Assembly: GCA_009731375.1 (NCBI GenBank)
Contig: BJOX01000036.1
Span: 204,621-248,745, forward strand
Reading direction: 5' to 3'
From: Paulinella micropora
Lineage: Eukaryota; Cercozoa; Imbricatea; Euglyphida
DNA: 44,125 nucleotides
The notes below the pieces were generated by a model. That model saw nothing but the letters and a program-made list of their open reading frames with translations, ran no database searches and was not told the origin of the DNA. Positions 32,231-43,953 of this stretch are shown piece after piece. Both the position numbers and the translations under genes were made by a program. Within the stretch, counting starts at the first letter, position 1; every line of letters starts with the position of its first letter.

Positions 32231-33271
32231 CCCTCATCTCCCTGATCACCTAAGATGAGGTTTGTCTCTATCTTCTGCCTCGTGTTCTTGTCAGGTCTCT
32301 CCTTCTTCTCTTCTCCCTTCCACTTGTCCTTTCTCCATAGTGCCCATGTGTCCCTCGCACTCTCTACTAGAGTAGGTCATCGAATTTGGGTCTTCGGCTA
32401 GGTGGTAGGTTGAAATGTGCTTTGAAATTCTCTCTGTATGCGGGGTGTCGTGAGAGCTTTGCAAGAAGTCCTCTTACGAGGTCATCCTCGTCAAAGGGAT
32501 GTGTTCGATGACTCTCTACCTCTCCTTTCAGGGCAATATAGTCATTCAACCATGCATCGACATTTTGTCCTGGTTTGGGGTACATGTCTTCGAATATCTG
32601 TGCTTTAATATGTTTGTGGACCCCCGTGATTGAACCAAACTTGGCCCTAACTGCCTCTATTAGTTCTATTGGTCCATTCATTGTCTTAGTGCGCAAATAT
32701 CGTACAACAACAGGGTGAGAGAAAGCGACAGACAGAATTAGTTGCAGTGTACGCATGCGTTCATAATGTTTCTTCTCTTTCTGTATGGTTCTTACTCTTA
32801 ATGTGTGTGCTAGTTTGGACTGTTTTCTCTTCTCGCGCTTCATTCTCGTAGCTCTCTTCTCTTTCCATGATGTCTTCTGTTCTTCTGACAGTTTCGCCCA
32901 ATCTTTCGGTTTGTCTACTGCAGGTGTCTTGCCCTCTTCCTTTTTCGTTTAAGGTCTCTGTCTAGCGCCGTCTGAGACGCTGCCTTCAGTGTCTGATCCG
33001 GAGTCAGGAGTGTCCTCTGACTCTGGCTCGTCTGGCAGCTCTCTTTCCTCTACTTCCATTGCTTTCGCCGGCCAGGATCGTAGGGATATTTAAGCTTAGC
33101 TTTAGCTGGGTCAAGGAACGCCAACTTGACGCACTCACCATGCCATGCACTGATGCCTCTGGCATAGTTCTCCATTTTGTAACGGAAGTCGGAATAGTTC
33201 CGAGTGGTACCATCCAACTGCGGGATGTACTCTTGCTTTAATCCCATATTTTTCTCAGTTTCAATGCTCAT
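32231..33271 (-). pseudogene. Element B Gag N-terminal part
   Basis: Starts at the ATG (33271-33269) inside the primer site: MSIETEKNMGLKQEYIPQLD, then TTRNYSDFRYKMENYARGIS and WHGECVKLAFLDPAKAK. A frameshift near 33068 and a stop at 32949-32951 interrupt an acidic segment (ERELPDEPESEDTPDSGSDT). It continues in frame with RMRTLQLILSVAFSHPVVV and NVDAWLNDYIALKGEVE. This is a capsid-like Gag related to element A. Confidence 0.78.
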
Positions 33272-33275
33272 AACC
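33266..33275 (-). other. Element B primer binding site overlapping the Gag start codon
   Basis: On the minus strand GGTTATGAGC, ten bases complementary to GCUCAUAACC of a plant/protist-type initiator tRNA-Met anticodon arm. The ATG within it starts the Gag frame. This is the best primer match of the three elements. Confidence 0.65.
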
Positions 33276-33820
33276 TTTGGGTAACTCCCCATTATGGAAC
33301 CTTTACCGATCAATATATAATCCCTCTCAGGATCAATCCGGGCTATCTAGCAAGACTCAGTTCACGCAAGATGGAAACGCACTTTAATAACACGTATAAA
33401 TAGAAGAACTGAACCGCAGCGACAAAGACTGCCACGTCACAAAACTGATTAACTTAGATGCTGGTCTGATGCGTACTGACTCTGACTAAGTTACGTAATT
33501 TAGTATAAGACTGACGTAATTATGACGGTGTGACTGGTAAGTGATGTATTAAAACCTTTCAGTTAACATTTGCATTCATGATTGACTGTCGAACACTATT
33601 GACAAATCAACTATCCAAGTAACGGTGAGTGAAATTGAAATAGCTATGACTAACGTAAAATGTAAAGGAGCCTCCTGTTTCCGGTTTCAAAGATCCGGGC
33701 CGTAGCAACTAAATCAAAGTATATATCGACAGGTATTTTTTAGTTATTATTATTGTAATATAATATTAAATAAAACTATAGTGTTTGTGTAAAATTAAGT
33801 GTCATAAACTCAGTGCAAAG
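33276..33820 (-). other. Probable 5' LTR region of element B and AT-rich flank
   Basis: Upstream of the primer site on the minus strand, where the 5' LTR must lie. TATAAATA/TATTTATA at about 33395-33402 is a candidate promoter box. The outer edge cannot be set because no 3' LTR of B remains. From about 33730 the sequence becomes AT-rich without features. Confidence 0.4.
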
Positions 33821-33896
33821 TGCCTCCTACGCCAACCCCGCCTCGCCGCGCTGTCGCGCGGCGGCGTCGGCAGCGCGGTGGTTGGCGTAGGTGCAC
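33820..33896. other. 77-nt GC-rich hairpin
   Basis: CCTACGCCAACC (33826-33837) pairs perfectly with GGTTGGCGTAGG (33880-33891), extended by GTGC (33820-33823) with GCAC (33893-33896). The inner 42 nt are almost pure G/C (CGCCGCGCTGTCGCGCGGCG). It is isolated in AT-rich sequence and followed by a C10 run. It may be a transposon end, a structured RNA or a replication block. I cannot assign it. Confidence 0.55.
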
Positions 33897-34250
33897 CCCC
33901 CCCCCACTGCTTCAGGTACACATGCCCTGCGGGCCAAAACACACCACTAACTACATCTATTACACCTCGGCTCTGCCGGACCCGAAATCTTCCTAGCGCT
34001 CACATTTATCTCTCTACTCCTAATAAATGTCGCTTATCGGATAAACCGGGGAGGGTTGATTGTAGGCGCAGATAGGTAAATATGTGCTACTTTAATATAT
34101 ATACCCCTGTGTCAGTCCAGACACAATAAGAGGCAGTTAATAGGTAACAATAATATTACTAGAAGTGACCGTTACACTTTTTAGATCATAATATATTATC
34201 GTTAGGCCGGACCACGGGAATCGGCTGGTGTTTGCCTTGGTTGTTTTTGG
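33897..34250. other. Intergenic sequence
   Basis: No gene or repeat recognised apart from the short C run at its start and AT-rich stretches. Confidence 0.5.
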
Positions 34251-34299
34251 CTCCGCTAGTCTCCCACATTTTCCACCATCTTTGACACTTATTCATGTA

Positions 34300-34572
34300 T
34301 TGCTGTTGACATTCAAGACAACAACAAAAATTAGTTTTTCATTTTTGTGTCAGATTTTCATTTTTGTGACAGTTTTTCATTTTTGTGACAAAAATTCAAA
34401 TTTTCAAATTTAACTGTAACATTTCGCGAAAATTTACGATATTTTGCGGACGAATATAGCAGTTAATTTGAAAAATTCAAATTTTCACCAAAATCAAAAT
34501 TCCAACCAAAACTGAAATTCCAACCAAAACAGAAAAATCAATTTTTTTTGTTGTCTTGAATGTCAACAGCAA
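34300..34572. mobile_element. Mariner-like MITE
   Basis: Perfect 25-bp terminal inverted repeats (34300-34324 and 34548-34572, beginning TTGCTGTTGACATTCAAG) enclose 273 bp with no coding capacity and flank on both sides with TA (34298-34299, 34573-34574), the Tc1/mariner target duplication. The interior is AT-rich with repeated TTTTTCATTTTTGTG and AATTCCAACCAAAA motifs. An outer inverted repeat CTCCGCTAGT (34251-34260) / ACTAGCGGAG (34592-34601) may be a nested element or chance. It lies about 130 bp beyond the HEATR5 stop codon. Confidence 0.88.
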
Positions 34573-34704
34573 TAAGAACAGAGAATGGGTTACTAGCGGA
34601 GTGGATTGAATTGGTTGTAATAACGAAGAGGCATAATTAAATATATTCTTTTAGACCAGAACCGGCAAAATCCGTCACCAGGTTTGTGAGGGAATTTGTT
34701 TGTT

Positions 34705-37700
34705 TCAATCGTCATCAGAGTCGAATTCCAGCACCACCTTTTTGCGTCGATTGTGTTTTTTCCCCGCGCGTCCATCTTTCTTGCCTTTGCTTGGTACTTC
34801 TGTGCTTTTAATTGGCTGTGACTTCTGCACACATCAAACAGTACGATCCAACACCAACAGGCAGTTTTCCAGCAAAACAAAACAAAACAAAACAAAACAA
34901 CAACAAAAGCAAGCTCAAAATACCTGTTGCTGATGCTGAGTGATTGATTCTTTAAGCAACAGCTGTAACCCTGGAGAAAGCTTAGCCTAAAAGCAATTTG
35001 ATTAAATCCTCCCAAATATTGCTTCATGGCTAAGGCAAATGAAAAGAATGTGGAAAACCAGGTTTCGCTGGAAGAGGACGGGGCAGGTTTTGATCAAAGC
35101 TAGGAGCTCCTCGATGCCTCGCCGCTCCAGTCGCAAGAGGGAAATCAGAAACGTCACCACGAGCCCAAACGTCTGCAACTATGAAGCAACAGGTACTAAG
35201 ATGCTATCTATCGCATTCCTCATCTTTGTATCTACTAGTACCTTACGATTGTATGCAAGCATCTGTTTGCGGTAGAATGTGGCAAAGTAAAACAGCAATC
35301 AACACATGTCCGTATGTGTATGCACGCTATGTACTTGTGTCCATCATGTACCTCCACTATGCGTCTGCATGTTTTGTTTGACGTAAACACTCAGGTATGG
35401 ATGTTAGAGGTGTCTCGAGATTCGTACATGCCTTCTCGTCGGGTGAGCCTTACAACTTGCTGCACAGCGCCTCTATATGATGGGCTTATATTATGAAAAC
35501 GCGTGTTCGTGCAAAACATGTATGTAAATTTTGATATGCATATTGACTGAATCCATATTTACGTCACCTCTGTTTCCGTAGCGGTTTGCAGGAAAAGCCC
35601 CATAGCTTCCAGTCCAGGGGACAGCAAGGGCTGCGGTACCTCAGCCCGCGCCAACAGGCTGCTCACAGTCGGGAAAAAGCGCACAAACAAAAAGGATACT
35701 GATCGCTTCGCACCTATCGCTAATGAGCCAGTCGAAGAACGCACGTGTGTAAACAGCAATGAGAGGGATGCACGGAGGGAACACAGCAAAATGATTTGCA
35801 TTTGTTGATCTTGTTGACGAGAGCTTTCTAGAAGCTGCAACGCCATAGCCAAAGCAGTGCCACCGTCTTGCTCGTCCGCTTCCATCACAAGAAAGAGCAA
35901 AGTTAGGAGACTCTCTAAACCTGGTCTTCCATCAGCCACGCCACTAGGTCCATCCAAGTTGTGATTTTGAAGAACGGGCTTGACCAGTCCCAACAGTAGC
36001 TCTTTGTCAGCGCAACGGTCAGTCCAAGAGGCTTGCAATAAAAGTTGTGCCAGAACTGGCGTGAAGGCTTGACAAAGTTCCTGAAAGTGTCGACATGTGA
36101 AGACCAAGCGCACACCTAGGGACACGGTCGCCGAACGGTAACAGCGAGCCTCCTCGGGACCTATGCTGTTGGAACCACGAGCTTTGTGTGTCAGGCTGAC
36201 GACTGCGAATAACAGAGATGGCACTTTGAGCAGGATCAATTTGTCGGGCATTGAAATCGTCGTCTCTGATGACCACATATCCTCCTAACAGCAAACAGAT
36301 GCATCACATGATAAAATGAATCAATCCAGGCGCAAAAGAGTAAAGATGGTCACTTTTGCTTGCAGAAGCCGCAAGGAAGAAAGCTTGTGTTTCGAAAGGA
36401 AGAAGCAGAGGGCCTTGGCCTGCCATTCTAGCAGGCGCAACATCAGCTCCCCGATTTGAGGACTAGCCATGTTCACATGTGCCTTTTCAATACCACCGAT
36501 CAAGGCGCTCAACACGGGCAAGATAATTGCATGAGTCCTCTGAGACGACAAGACGCTGAGCGCAGGTATGAGCTCGGTAAGGGCGGAAGCAGGAAAGGAT
36601 TCTAGGAAAGAGGGTCCTGATAAAAGAATACGCAAAGTTTGCACACAGGCCTCGATCAGCAAGGTATGGTCCAAGGCCCCAAACCCGAACAACGAGGCGG
36701 TGCTGGCCGCGTGTTGCTGCCGCGACCGAATTTTGTTTGCGTAGGTCAAGGTGTGAACTGTCACAGCCAATACCAGGCGCTGTCCGTCACATAATGCCTT
36801 CTCTTTGTCTGCTTGCTTGTCGGCATATACCCGCAAAGACTGGGCCCAAAGCGGAAGCAACCAATGTAAGTGTCTCATGAAGGCTTCCTTGAGTCCCGTA
36901 GCCTGTGAGCCTGAGAAGAAGCGAGCTGTCTTATGGTCCATCAGCTGGCGTCTGGTCAGCGCCAGCAAAGCTCCATAGTCTGCGAGACCACGATGAAGTA
37001 AGTCCAAAGCCAAGTCTTCGTGCTCCAAAAGGGATTGCCGCAGCCGCTTCCGTGCTGCGGCTTGTAGTTTTTCTACAGCTGCCGGCACCTCAACCTTCAA
37101 CTCTGACCTGGAATGCCGCAAAAAATCTTCGTGTGTGGAAGCTCGCAGCAGACATAGGCAGCCGAGGTGAGCCAGCAGATAAGAAGTTGTCACACTTTCA
37201 TTGAAATTTCCCAAGATGCCGGTGCGCTCAAGCGAGCTCGGGTCAGTCAAAGGGCGCAAAATAAGGGGTAGGAAACGTTTCGACGTGCTATCCCAGCCTT
37301 CCGGGCTGATGATTGCGCCAGAGAGGTAGGGTACTAGAGAAAACAAGGCGGCTTCCACCTGCAACACATGCAACGCTGTGGTAACAACCCAAAGCTTACG
37401 CTTGCTGGGGGCTACCGGTCGAGGCAAAAAGTGGTCAAAGCCCTGTTTTAAACCACTTTCCAGGTGCGGTTGAAAGAGCTGGAGCATCAGACAGGGCTCC
37501 ACGTTTGCGGGGTCGGGATCCTCGGTGTTGGCGAAGACATGCATTACGCAGCTCAGCAGCTCTTCGCCAGCCTCTTTCAAGGCCGTCAGCGGATGCTGAG
37601 CAGCGTAGTTTGCCACTGTCACCTGCAAACAACAACACTCGACACTGTCCAAACAGCACTATTTCAAAACAGATACGAAGTTTGAAGTCGGCAATTCATG

Positions 37701-40700
37701 GGTTCTCTTGCTATTCGGTTGATAAACCAGGAAGGTATAAAATGTATGACAATTTTTAGCAGGGTATATCACTGCGAAAAGAAGTGGTTGCAATATTATG
37801 ATAGTGGCGATACCAGATCCGGTAGTTGCGAAGTCAGGAAAGTGCCAAGTCCTCTGTCGGGACGCTTGCGCAGCCAGCGCGCGTCCCACTCGTGAGGCAG
37901 AAACAAGCCCTTAGAAGCTTCATGAGTCAGTTTCAGAATCTGCTGTAGTGCTTTCAAAGCTACTAGCTTCGCTCTCCAGGACAGTTCCCAGCGTGGGCGT
38001 GAGCCTACCATGGAAGAGTCGCTGCCCTCGCCACGTGAAGAGTCCGCCACTGAATACACTTCCTCCTCGCCTCCTCCTTCTTCGTCTGGCTGTTCGTCGT
38101 CTTCTGCAATTTCAGCCTTCGTCTTACGTACAGATTTGATGTTGGCGGTTTTCAGCAGCCCATGTGCTAAAAGTTGCTGATCAGACTGAAGACGCACCTG
38201 ACCTACTATGGCGCGCTTCAAACCATCCAATAGCCACCAACGATTGCTCATCCAGGCCATGGGGTCCTCCTGCTCCCCTTTCGCAACTGAAGGCTCCCTA
38301 CCTTGTAAAGTTTGTGCTGCATTTTGCACATCCAGACCGATGTAGAGTTCAGTCATCCGATTTAAAGCCTCAATGACACTCAACAACAGAAACTCAAAAT
38401 CGTCGTCGAGGTCACCATGGCGCTCGTTCATACAGTGTCGCAGATTGGTATCCAGCAGTTCCAGCAGCAGCAGGGGCGCTCGCTTTGCACGCGCGCGCTT
38501 GGGATCCTCCAAGGTCCAGCGCTCAGCCAGCTCCAACACCACAGCTGCCAAAGACAGATCCGCAGCCGTCGATGCTTCCTAGGTACGCACACCATACTCA
38601 ATACAGACAGTGGCAATTGAATGAATTAACGACTGACCTCCAGGAGTTGCCATCCGTCCACTTTCAGTTGCAGTTCATTGGAATAAAATAGAATCTGTAG
38701 GACTGCCTTATTTAGCTGTGAGGCCGCTTCGCGCTCCAAACGATCTGTACTCGTTTGCAACGTCTTTTTCTCACGCAGACGCAAGAAGTAACGCAACAAG
38801 TTGAGAATGCTGTTGCGCAGGTCCACAGGCATTTGATCCGGCGTTATGAAGCTGATGAGGGCAGACAACGCCGAGGCTCCTGCAGCCTCAACAGGGCCAG
38901 TCACGTAGATATCGGCGCGAAGGATCGTGCATATTGCCGAGAACAGAGAAGCCCCATGCTCCACAAAAGAGGATGGAGGAGAAGATGCCGAAAAACTACG
39001 CATGATGATATCAAGGGAGTGCAAGAACCATAACCTGCTAACGGCAGTCTTGCATTTTACAGCTAAGGTGCTTAATGTCTGAACAGTCCATCCCAGATAC
39101 TTTGCACGCGCCACATCGGACTTGACCATGACGCACGCCATGGCCAACACGGCAGAGGCGACGGGCACGGAATGGCCCATCAAGGATGCCTTTAGCTTCT
39201 CAAAAACATGGGGTACCAGCTCTGGCTGCACGGCCGCAAGAAGGCCGATGGTCTCTGCAGCTGCCAGTTGACAAGCCGACAGATTCACTGTCAGAAGCTG
39301 CAAAGCCGTGTTCATCATCAAGACCGACGGAGCAGTCTGCAGCAGCCCCGTGATCTTTTTTCTGGAGACGGAGTTCCTGCTCGGACTGGCTCCGATCGTT
39401 TGCACCGCTGATAACAAGGCTGCGCTCATGTTATACAAAGCAGCGTGCTGCGCGCAGTCTTGGCCGCTTTCACTTGGCTTCGCAAGCTTGCCCAGCTCTT
39501 GAAATACGACTTTGGAAAAATGTTCCAGTAACTTTACTTGGGTCTGAACACATATAAAAAATGGCAACATTTACGAAATGCAAGGGCTTCAAAACAGGCA
39601 ATCAGCATACCTCTGGTTTCTGTCTTGCAAAGAGTTTTCCAAAGAGTTTGATAGCTGAATCGACGCTCCGAACCGAGGAGCTCTCCCAAGCGGCATGAGC
39701 TTTCTTAAGACGGACACTGGCAGGGGTCGAGGAATAGCTTCCGTCTTCAGATGTAAGAGAAGCCGAGAACCAGAGCCAAGGGTAGTCAGGCAAAGCAAGC
39801 TTATCATCATCAGCCAGTGTCAGCAGACACTTCTCGCGAGGGTTCAGTATTTCAAGCATCTGCGCCCTGCCTGGCTGTGAACGAGGCGAAGACAGCTCCA
39901 TCGTAGCCAAGTGCAACAACTCAGGCCACAACGGCTGGAAGCTCAGGGCAGGCAAGGCTGAGTACCTATCCAAATGCGAATGTGTCACAAAAATATGATC
40001 AATAAGGCTGCATACGTTTCAAAGAGCCCTTCCTTCAGCTCGGTCAGAGCCTCTACCAACGAAGTCGGTAGCTCGGTCTTTTCATGGCTCTTGAGTGTGC
40101 CGATTACGAGAGAAAGAGAGACTCGTGCCAATGTAGCCTACACAGCACAGCAAAGCATGAAGGAGTGCCATATCAAGGATTTGCATAACCGTATGCTGGA
40201 GCGTTTGCGAGGGTCCCGATGAAGTCATCACCATGCGCTGACTGAAGTGATGAATCAGAGTCCGAAGCACGCGAATGGCCTTGCCTTTTTCCACCAGCTG
40301 GCAGCGCAGCTCGGTACTGTCCAATCCTTTCTCACTCTTTTCGTTCTTGTTCTTTTTGCCTTTACCTAAGACTTTCAGCAGCATGGCGAACACGGTCGTC
40401 AGTTTCACGCCAACCCAATCGCTGCCCAAGCCCACAAGCGCCGTTAACAGCATCCAGCTCGATTCCTTGATCAAGAGTCTTGCCTCGAAGCTGTCCCTGC
40501 CCGCGCTTGGAGCAATCAGAGGGAGCTCGACTAGACCCTCTACGGTGATGAGCATGGAGCGGACTAGCTGGAAAGGCACGCTGCTGGAGCCCACCGCCGC
40601 GATGGCGCCCGTCATGGCAACCAGCGCCTGCACGTGACCGTCCACCGAATAGTACAGCTCAGCAAGCACGTCTCCGGCATCTGCTGTGGAGAGCTCGTTG

Positions 40701-42876
40701 AGCTCAAGCTGTGTGACACTGTTGAGTACCTAGAAGACAAGCACACAAAAAACAGAGGTGTGATCTTTTCAAAAAATGCATGTAGTACGAATTTTAGTAT
40801 GAAAGTATGAATTGTACATTTGTCTGTATGAATGCATGCATACGTGTATGTGCGTCCGCATGTATGCAAATATTTACAATACATGCATGCATCTGTGTGT
40901 GTATTTTCAAGAAATGTGTGCACATATATATGCATGCATTTTCAAAAGACCATCATCCAGGTGTTCATCTGCGACGGAGAGGCGAGGCAGAGTTGCCGAA
41001 AGGCCTCTGCCAGATGGCGGCGTATCAGGGGAGAAGGATGGCGCAGCAAGGACTGCAAGGGATCCAACGCGGTCTCTCTGAGAACATACAGCGTATGTGT
41101 AAAGACTCACGCTCTATCAGGCTCAAACAAGGATTCGACAGAAAGATTGACACAGCAGGGAAGAGGAGTACATAATTTTGAGGGTCTGCAGGACTGGGCC
41201 GAGCTTATGGAAGACAGCAGACAAGACATCGATGCAAAGAAGCAATTGGAGCGCGTTGAGGCTGTGTGTCTTGCTCTGATCACGCTTGGCTCCTGTTTGG
41301 AGATCACTGACTGATCCCACAAGCCTGAGCGCAGCTTTGCACATTTCCTCCACAACGCTCATGTCCGTGCTTGCTACAACGCCCGCGACCAGGGCGTGCT
41401 GCAGACAGGCCACCATTAGACGACCCTCCTCACGATCAGGCCCAACAGACACCCCTTTGCTGGAGTCTAGATACCCCAGAAGGGAATGCAGATAAATGTC
41501 TACTTGGGCTGGATCTGAGCCAGTCTTGGGAACGTAATCTCCTGCAGCTCTGCCGCGCTGCGGGCAGCAACTGAGACTAAATAAGCAAGACAAGGCTTGC
41601 GCAAGACTTCTGCGCAGGTCTGCGCTGGCAGAGCGTGCACTGAAGTGGCGCCCGAGCAGCTCAAGAGCCTCCACAATAGACCTGACCGGCCCGCCGCTAG
41701 TCTTCTTGAAGGCACGGCCTAAGCTTGGTGGCCTGTTCTTATCGGGGCCCAAAGACTCCCCGCTGGACTTTCCGGCGTTGAGCTTGACACTGGTCCACAG
41801 CATGCTTCCCAGCGTGTTGCTGAAACCCAGCCGCACCCGCGCGTCCTGGTCTTCGCAGCCGCGCAGGATGGTGGGCAGCAGAGTGTGCACTTCGCGCGCG
41901 TCCTTGGAGTCTCGGACCAACGCATCCACCAGCAACGCCACCTGGATTCTCACCTGAGGGCTGCGGTCCTTAGCTGCTACCGGAACTGCCTTGTAGATTT
42001 CTCCCATGTTTTCAAGCGACGATGGTAGTCCGGGCCCACGTGAAATCCTGACTAATATTCTGAGCCCTTCATCACGGACCCCTTCAGCGCGATCCCGCAG
42101 AGCCAACTTCAAGAGCTTGTCGACCGTGACTGATACAGATACCAAGAATTGTTGCCCAAAACGAACAGATAACTCTGCTAGACATGCTAGCGCAATCAGC
42201 TTGTGGGAGGGCGAGGACTTGGCTTCGTTGATTGCAAGGGGAGCCGCCAGTTTACTTGCGGCTTGCACGGCAGCAGAAAGGGTCGCAGTCCCGCTCACGG
42301 TCGAGCCGCCACTACCCGCCAAACTAAGCTGATCCATCAATGCATTGTGCACGTCCAAGAGATCCTGAGAATCATGCTCGAGCAGGCTCAGAACAAATTG
42401 TGCAGCAACTTGCGCCAGCAAAACGTCTCCATCGGTCGGCAAAATTCGCCGTAGGAAAAACTAAAGCAATATAGCGTTGTTACAGGGGAGATATGTGGGG
42501 AGTGGGGGAGTTACTTGCTATTTCTCGCGCACCTCCCCCTTGCCAGTCCAACTCCTATCCCTTCCTCCCACCTCTACTACCTATCCATGGCGTTCTCTCG
42601 CTGCAGTCAAACGACGGACGTGTCTTTTAGTTCTGAACTGTCTTTTGCATCGATCTCATTCCTTGTACAAATTTCACCAGATTATTATCAGTATTTTACG
42701 ACCTGAACCAGATGCGCATGTTGTTTGCGAGTCAGGGCAGATTTGTCAACATTTCGAAGCCACAATTCTCCATTTGACAAGGCATCAAATGCTGCAGGTG
42801 ATGGAGCGAAGACAACATTCCCTTTCTGGGATTTTTCGTCCGGGAACGCTTTTTCGAGAAGGGAAAGAATATCCAT
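34705..42876 (-). CDS. HEATR5: HEATR5/LAA1/SWEETIE-family HEAT-repeat protein, complete, 13 exons
   Basis: Giant HEAT-repeat scaffold that acts with the AP-1 clathrin adaptor in trans-Golgi/endosome transport (family knowledge). Exons on the minus strand: 42876-42703, 42461-41173, 41077-40951, 40729-40142, 40089-40016, 39965-39611, 39543-38638, 38578-37814, 37622-36354, 36284-35568, 35172-35059, 34986-34924, 34824-34705. All introns (50-395 bp) are GT-AG and every join keeps frame, giving 2186 residues, close to animal (about 2050) and plant (about 2200) members. ATG 42876 is the first Met after an in-frame TAA at 42906. Blocks in family order include HKLIALACLAELSVRFGQQF with MGEIYKAVPVAAKDRSPQVR (N-terminus), SAIKLFGKLFARQKPE joined to TQVKLLEHFSKVVFQ (middle), and LSPGLQLLLKESITQ near the end. 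The tail is Lys-rich then VVLEFDSDDD and TGA. An acidic linker (DDEQPDEEGGGEEEVYSV) lies in exon 8. Exon edges are my reading; weak donors (GTCGTA, GTACTC, GTCTTT, GTTTTC) need transcript support. Confidence 0.9.
42462..42702 (-). other. HEATR5 intron 1
   Basis: 241 bp between CTGGTTCAG|GTCGTA and TTGCTTTAG|TTTTTC. It is pyrimidine- and G-rich with the motif GGGGGAG on both strands. Splicing it joins LTRKQHAHLVQ to FFLRRILPTDGDV in frame, matching the family's N-terminal arrangement. Confidence 0.75.
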
Positions 42877-42960
42877 GTCGATTAACTTAGTCCATGTTGA
42901 TGATTACTTCTAACACAAGAGCATGAACCAAACATAGATGCTTTCTACCAGCCTCTCATA
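42877..42960 (-). promoter_or_regulatory. HEATR5 5' flank
   Basis: Short mixed sequence directly upstream of the start codon, before the microsatellite block. The start context is CGACATGG. No TATA box or other element is convincing. The promoter probably lies here or within the repeats. Confidence 0.3.
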
Positions 42961-43042
42961 CTGCTTGTACTGCTGCTACTACTACTGCATATACTGCATA
43001 TACCTACTGCTACTACTAATGTTAGAACCACTACTACTACTC

Positions 43043-43075
<33 letters not shown>

Positions 43076-43186
43076 TTGCTATAATCCTCCTCTCCTCTAC
43101 CTCCTCCTCCTCCTCCTCCTCCTCCTACTACTACTACTACTACTACTAGAAGAGTAAGACTACTACTACTACTAGAAGAGTAAGAT

Positions 43187-43221
<35 letters not shown>

Positions 43222-43225
43222 CGGA
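42961..43225. repeat. (TAC)n/(CTC)n trinucleotide microsatellites
   Basis: CTA/TAC trinucleotide arrays at about 42965-43075 and 43127-43147, CTC repeats at about 43088-43126, and on the right a TAG array (43186-43220), the complement of the TAC unit. The TAC and TAG arrays can pair as an imperfect inverted repeat. Confidence 0.9.
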
Positions 43226-43329
43226 GCAAAACAGGAAGAAGAGAAAATTAGAAGGAAAAAGAAAAAGAGAAAAAAAAGAAAAAAAAGGAAAGAAAAGAAA
43301 AAGAGAGAAGAAAGAAGAAGAAAGATCAG

Positions 43330-43333
<4 letters not shown>
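43226..43333. repeat. Purine-rich low-complexity tract
   Basis: About 100 bp almost free of pyrimidines (GAAAAAGAAAAAGAG type), followed directly by a pyrimidine-only tract. Such mirror-like purine runs can form triplex DNA. Confidence 0.8.

Positions 43334-43391
<58 letters not shown>
43334..43391. repeat. Poly-T tract (about 58 T)
   Basis: Uninterrupted T run. If it is the complement of a poly-A tail, it could mark a retroposed sequence on the minus strand, but what lies beside it is low-complexity, so origin is unclear. Its length may be inaccurate in the assembly. Confidence 0.9.
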
Positions 43392-43392
<1 letters not shown>

Positions 43393-43404
43393 TTGTTTTG
43401 TTTT

Positions 43405-43442
43405 GTGTGTGTGTGTGTGTGTGTTTTTGTGTGTGTGTGTGT
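43405..43442. repeat. (GT)n microsatellite
   Basis: GT dinucleotide run with a short T interruption. Confidence 0.9.
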
Positions 43443-43774
43443 CTCCACAAAAATTCACCATCGTGTCGCGATCGTAATTTCTGAAAGCAAAATATGTCTC
43501 TCAGTTTGAAAATATCTACAGACGGATGCGTCTATCAGTTTATATGTATCTACAGACATGCAAGAAGTGCACAGCAGCATAATCAACCGCACACAACCAT
43601 CTGCGATAAACAATAACCCAGGAACAGCTAATATGCCTAAAGGACGTGGGAAATACAGCGAGCTCACAGCAGATCCCCTCCTGTTTTGCAACATTATTCG
43701 ACGCGATTTCTTTTTCTGTCGTCTTTCGTTTGAGGCAGGTTCTTCCACACTTTCTGTATTATCACAGAATTTAC
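43443..43774. other. Unassigned sequence between microsatellites
   Basis: About 330 bp of ordinary composition. No homologous domain is recognised in any frame and no splice or promoter signal stands out. Confidence 0.5.
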
Positions 43775-43836
<62 letters not shown>

Positions 43837-43861
43837 CATCCATCCATCCATCCATCCATCC

Positions 43862-43933
<72 letters not shown>

Positions 43934-43953
43934 GTCTAATCTATCTATCTATC
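43775..43953. repeat. (TATC)n microsatellite
   Basis: TATC tetranucleotide array of about 170 bp with a central block of CATC units (about 43834-43862). Translated frames give Leu-Ser-Ile-Tyr repeats and are not genes. Confidence 0.95.

Larger units (their letters stand above)
20151..33275 (-). mobile_element. Element B: Ty1/copia retrotransposon split by element C
   Basis: Read on the minus strand: primer site at 33266-33275, Gag, protease and integrase to 28874, then element C (22434-28873), then linker, reverse transcriptase and RNase H from 22428 down to about 20150. TCCCC is duplicated on both sides of C, so B was continuous before the insertion. Several frameshifts and stops disable it. 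A 5' LTR should lie to the right of 33275; no 3' LTR is seen on the left. Confidence 0.85.

Noticed and set aside
34593-35027. Single minus-strand open frame of 144 codons as its own gene
   Set aside because: It is an overlap of HEATR5 exons 12-13 and introns read in another frame. The spliced model explains the sequence better.
43334-43391. Poly-A tail of a processed pseudogene
   Set aside because: No coding remnant lies beside the T run. The surroundings are low-complexity.
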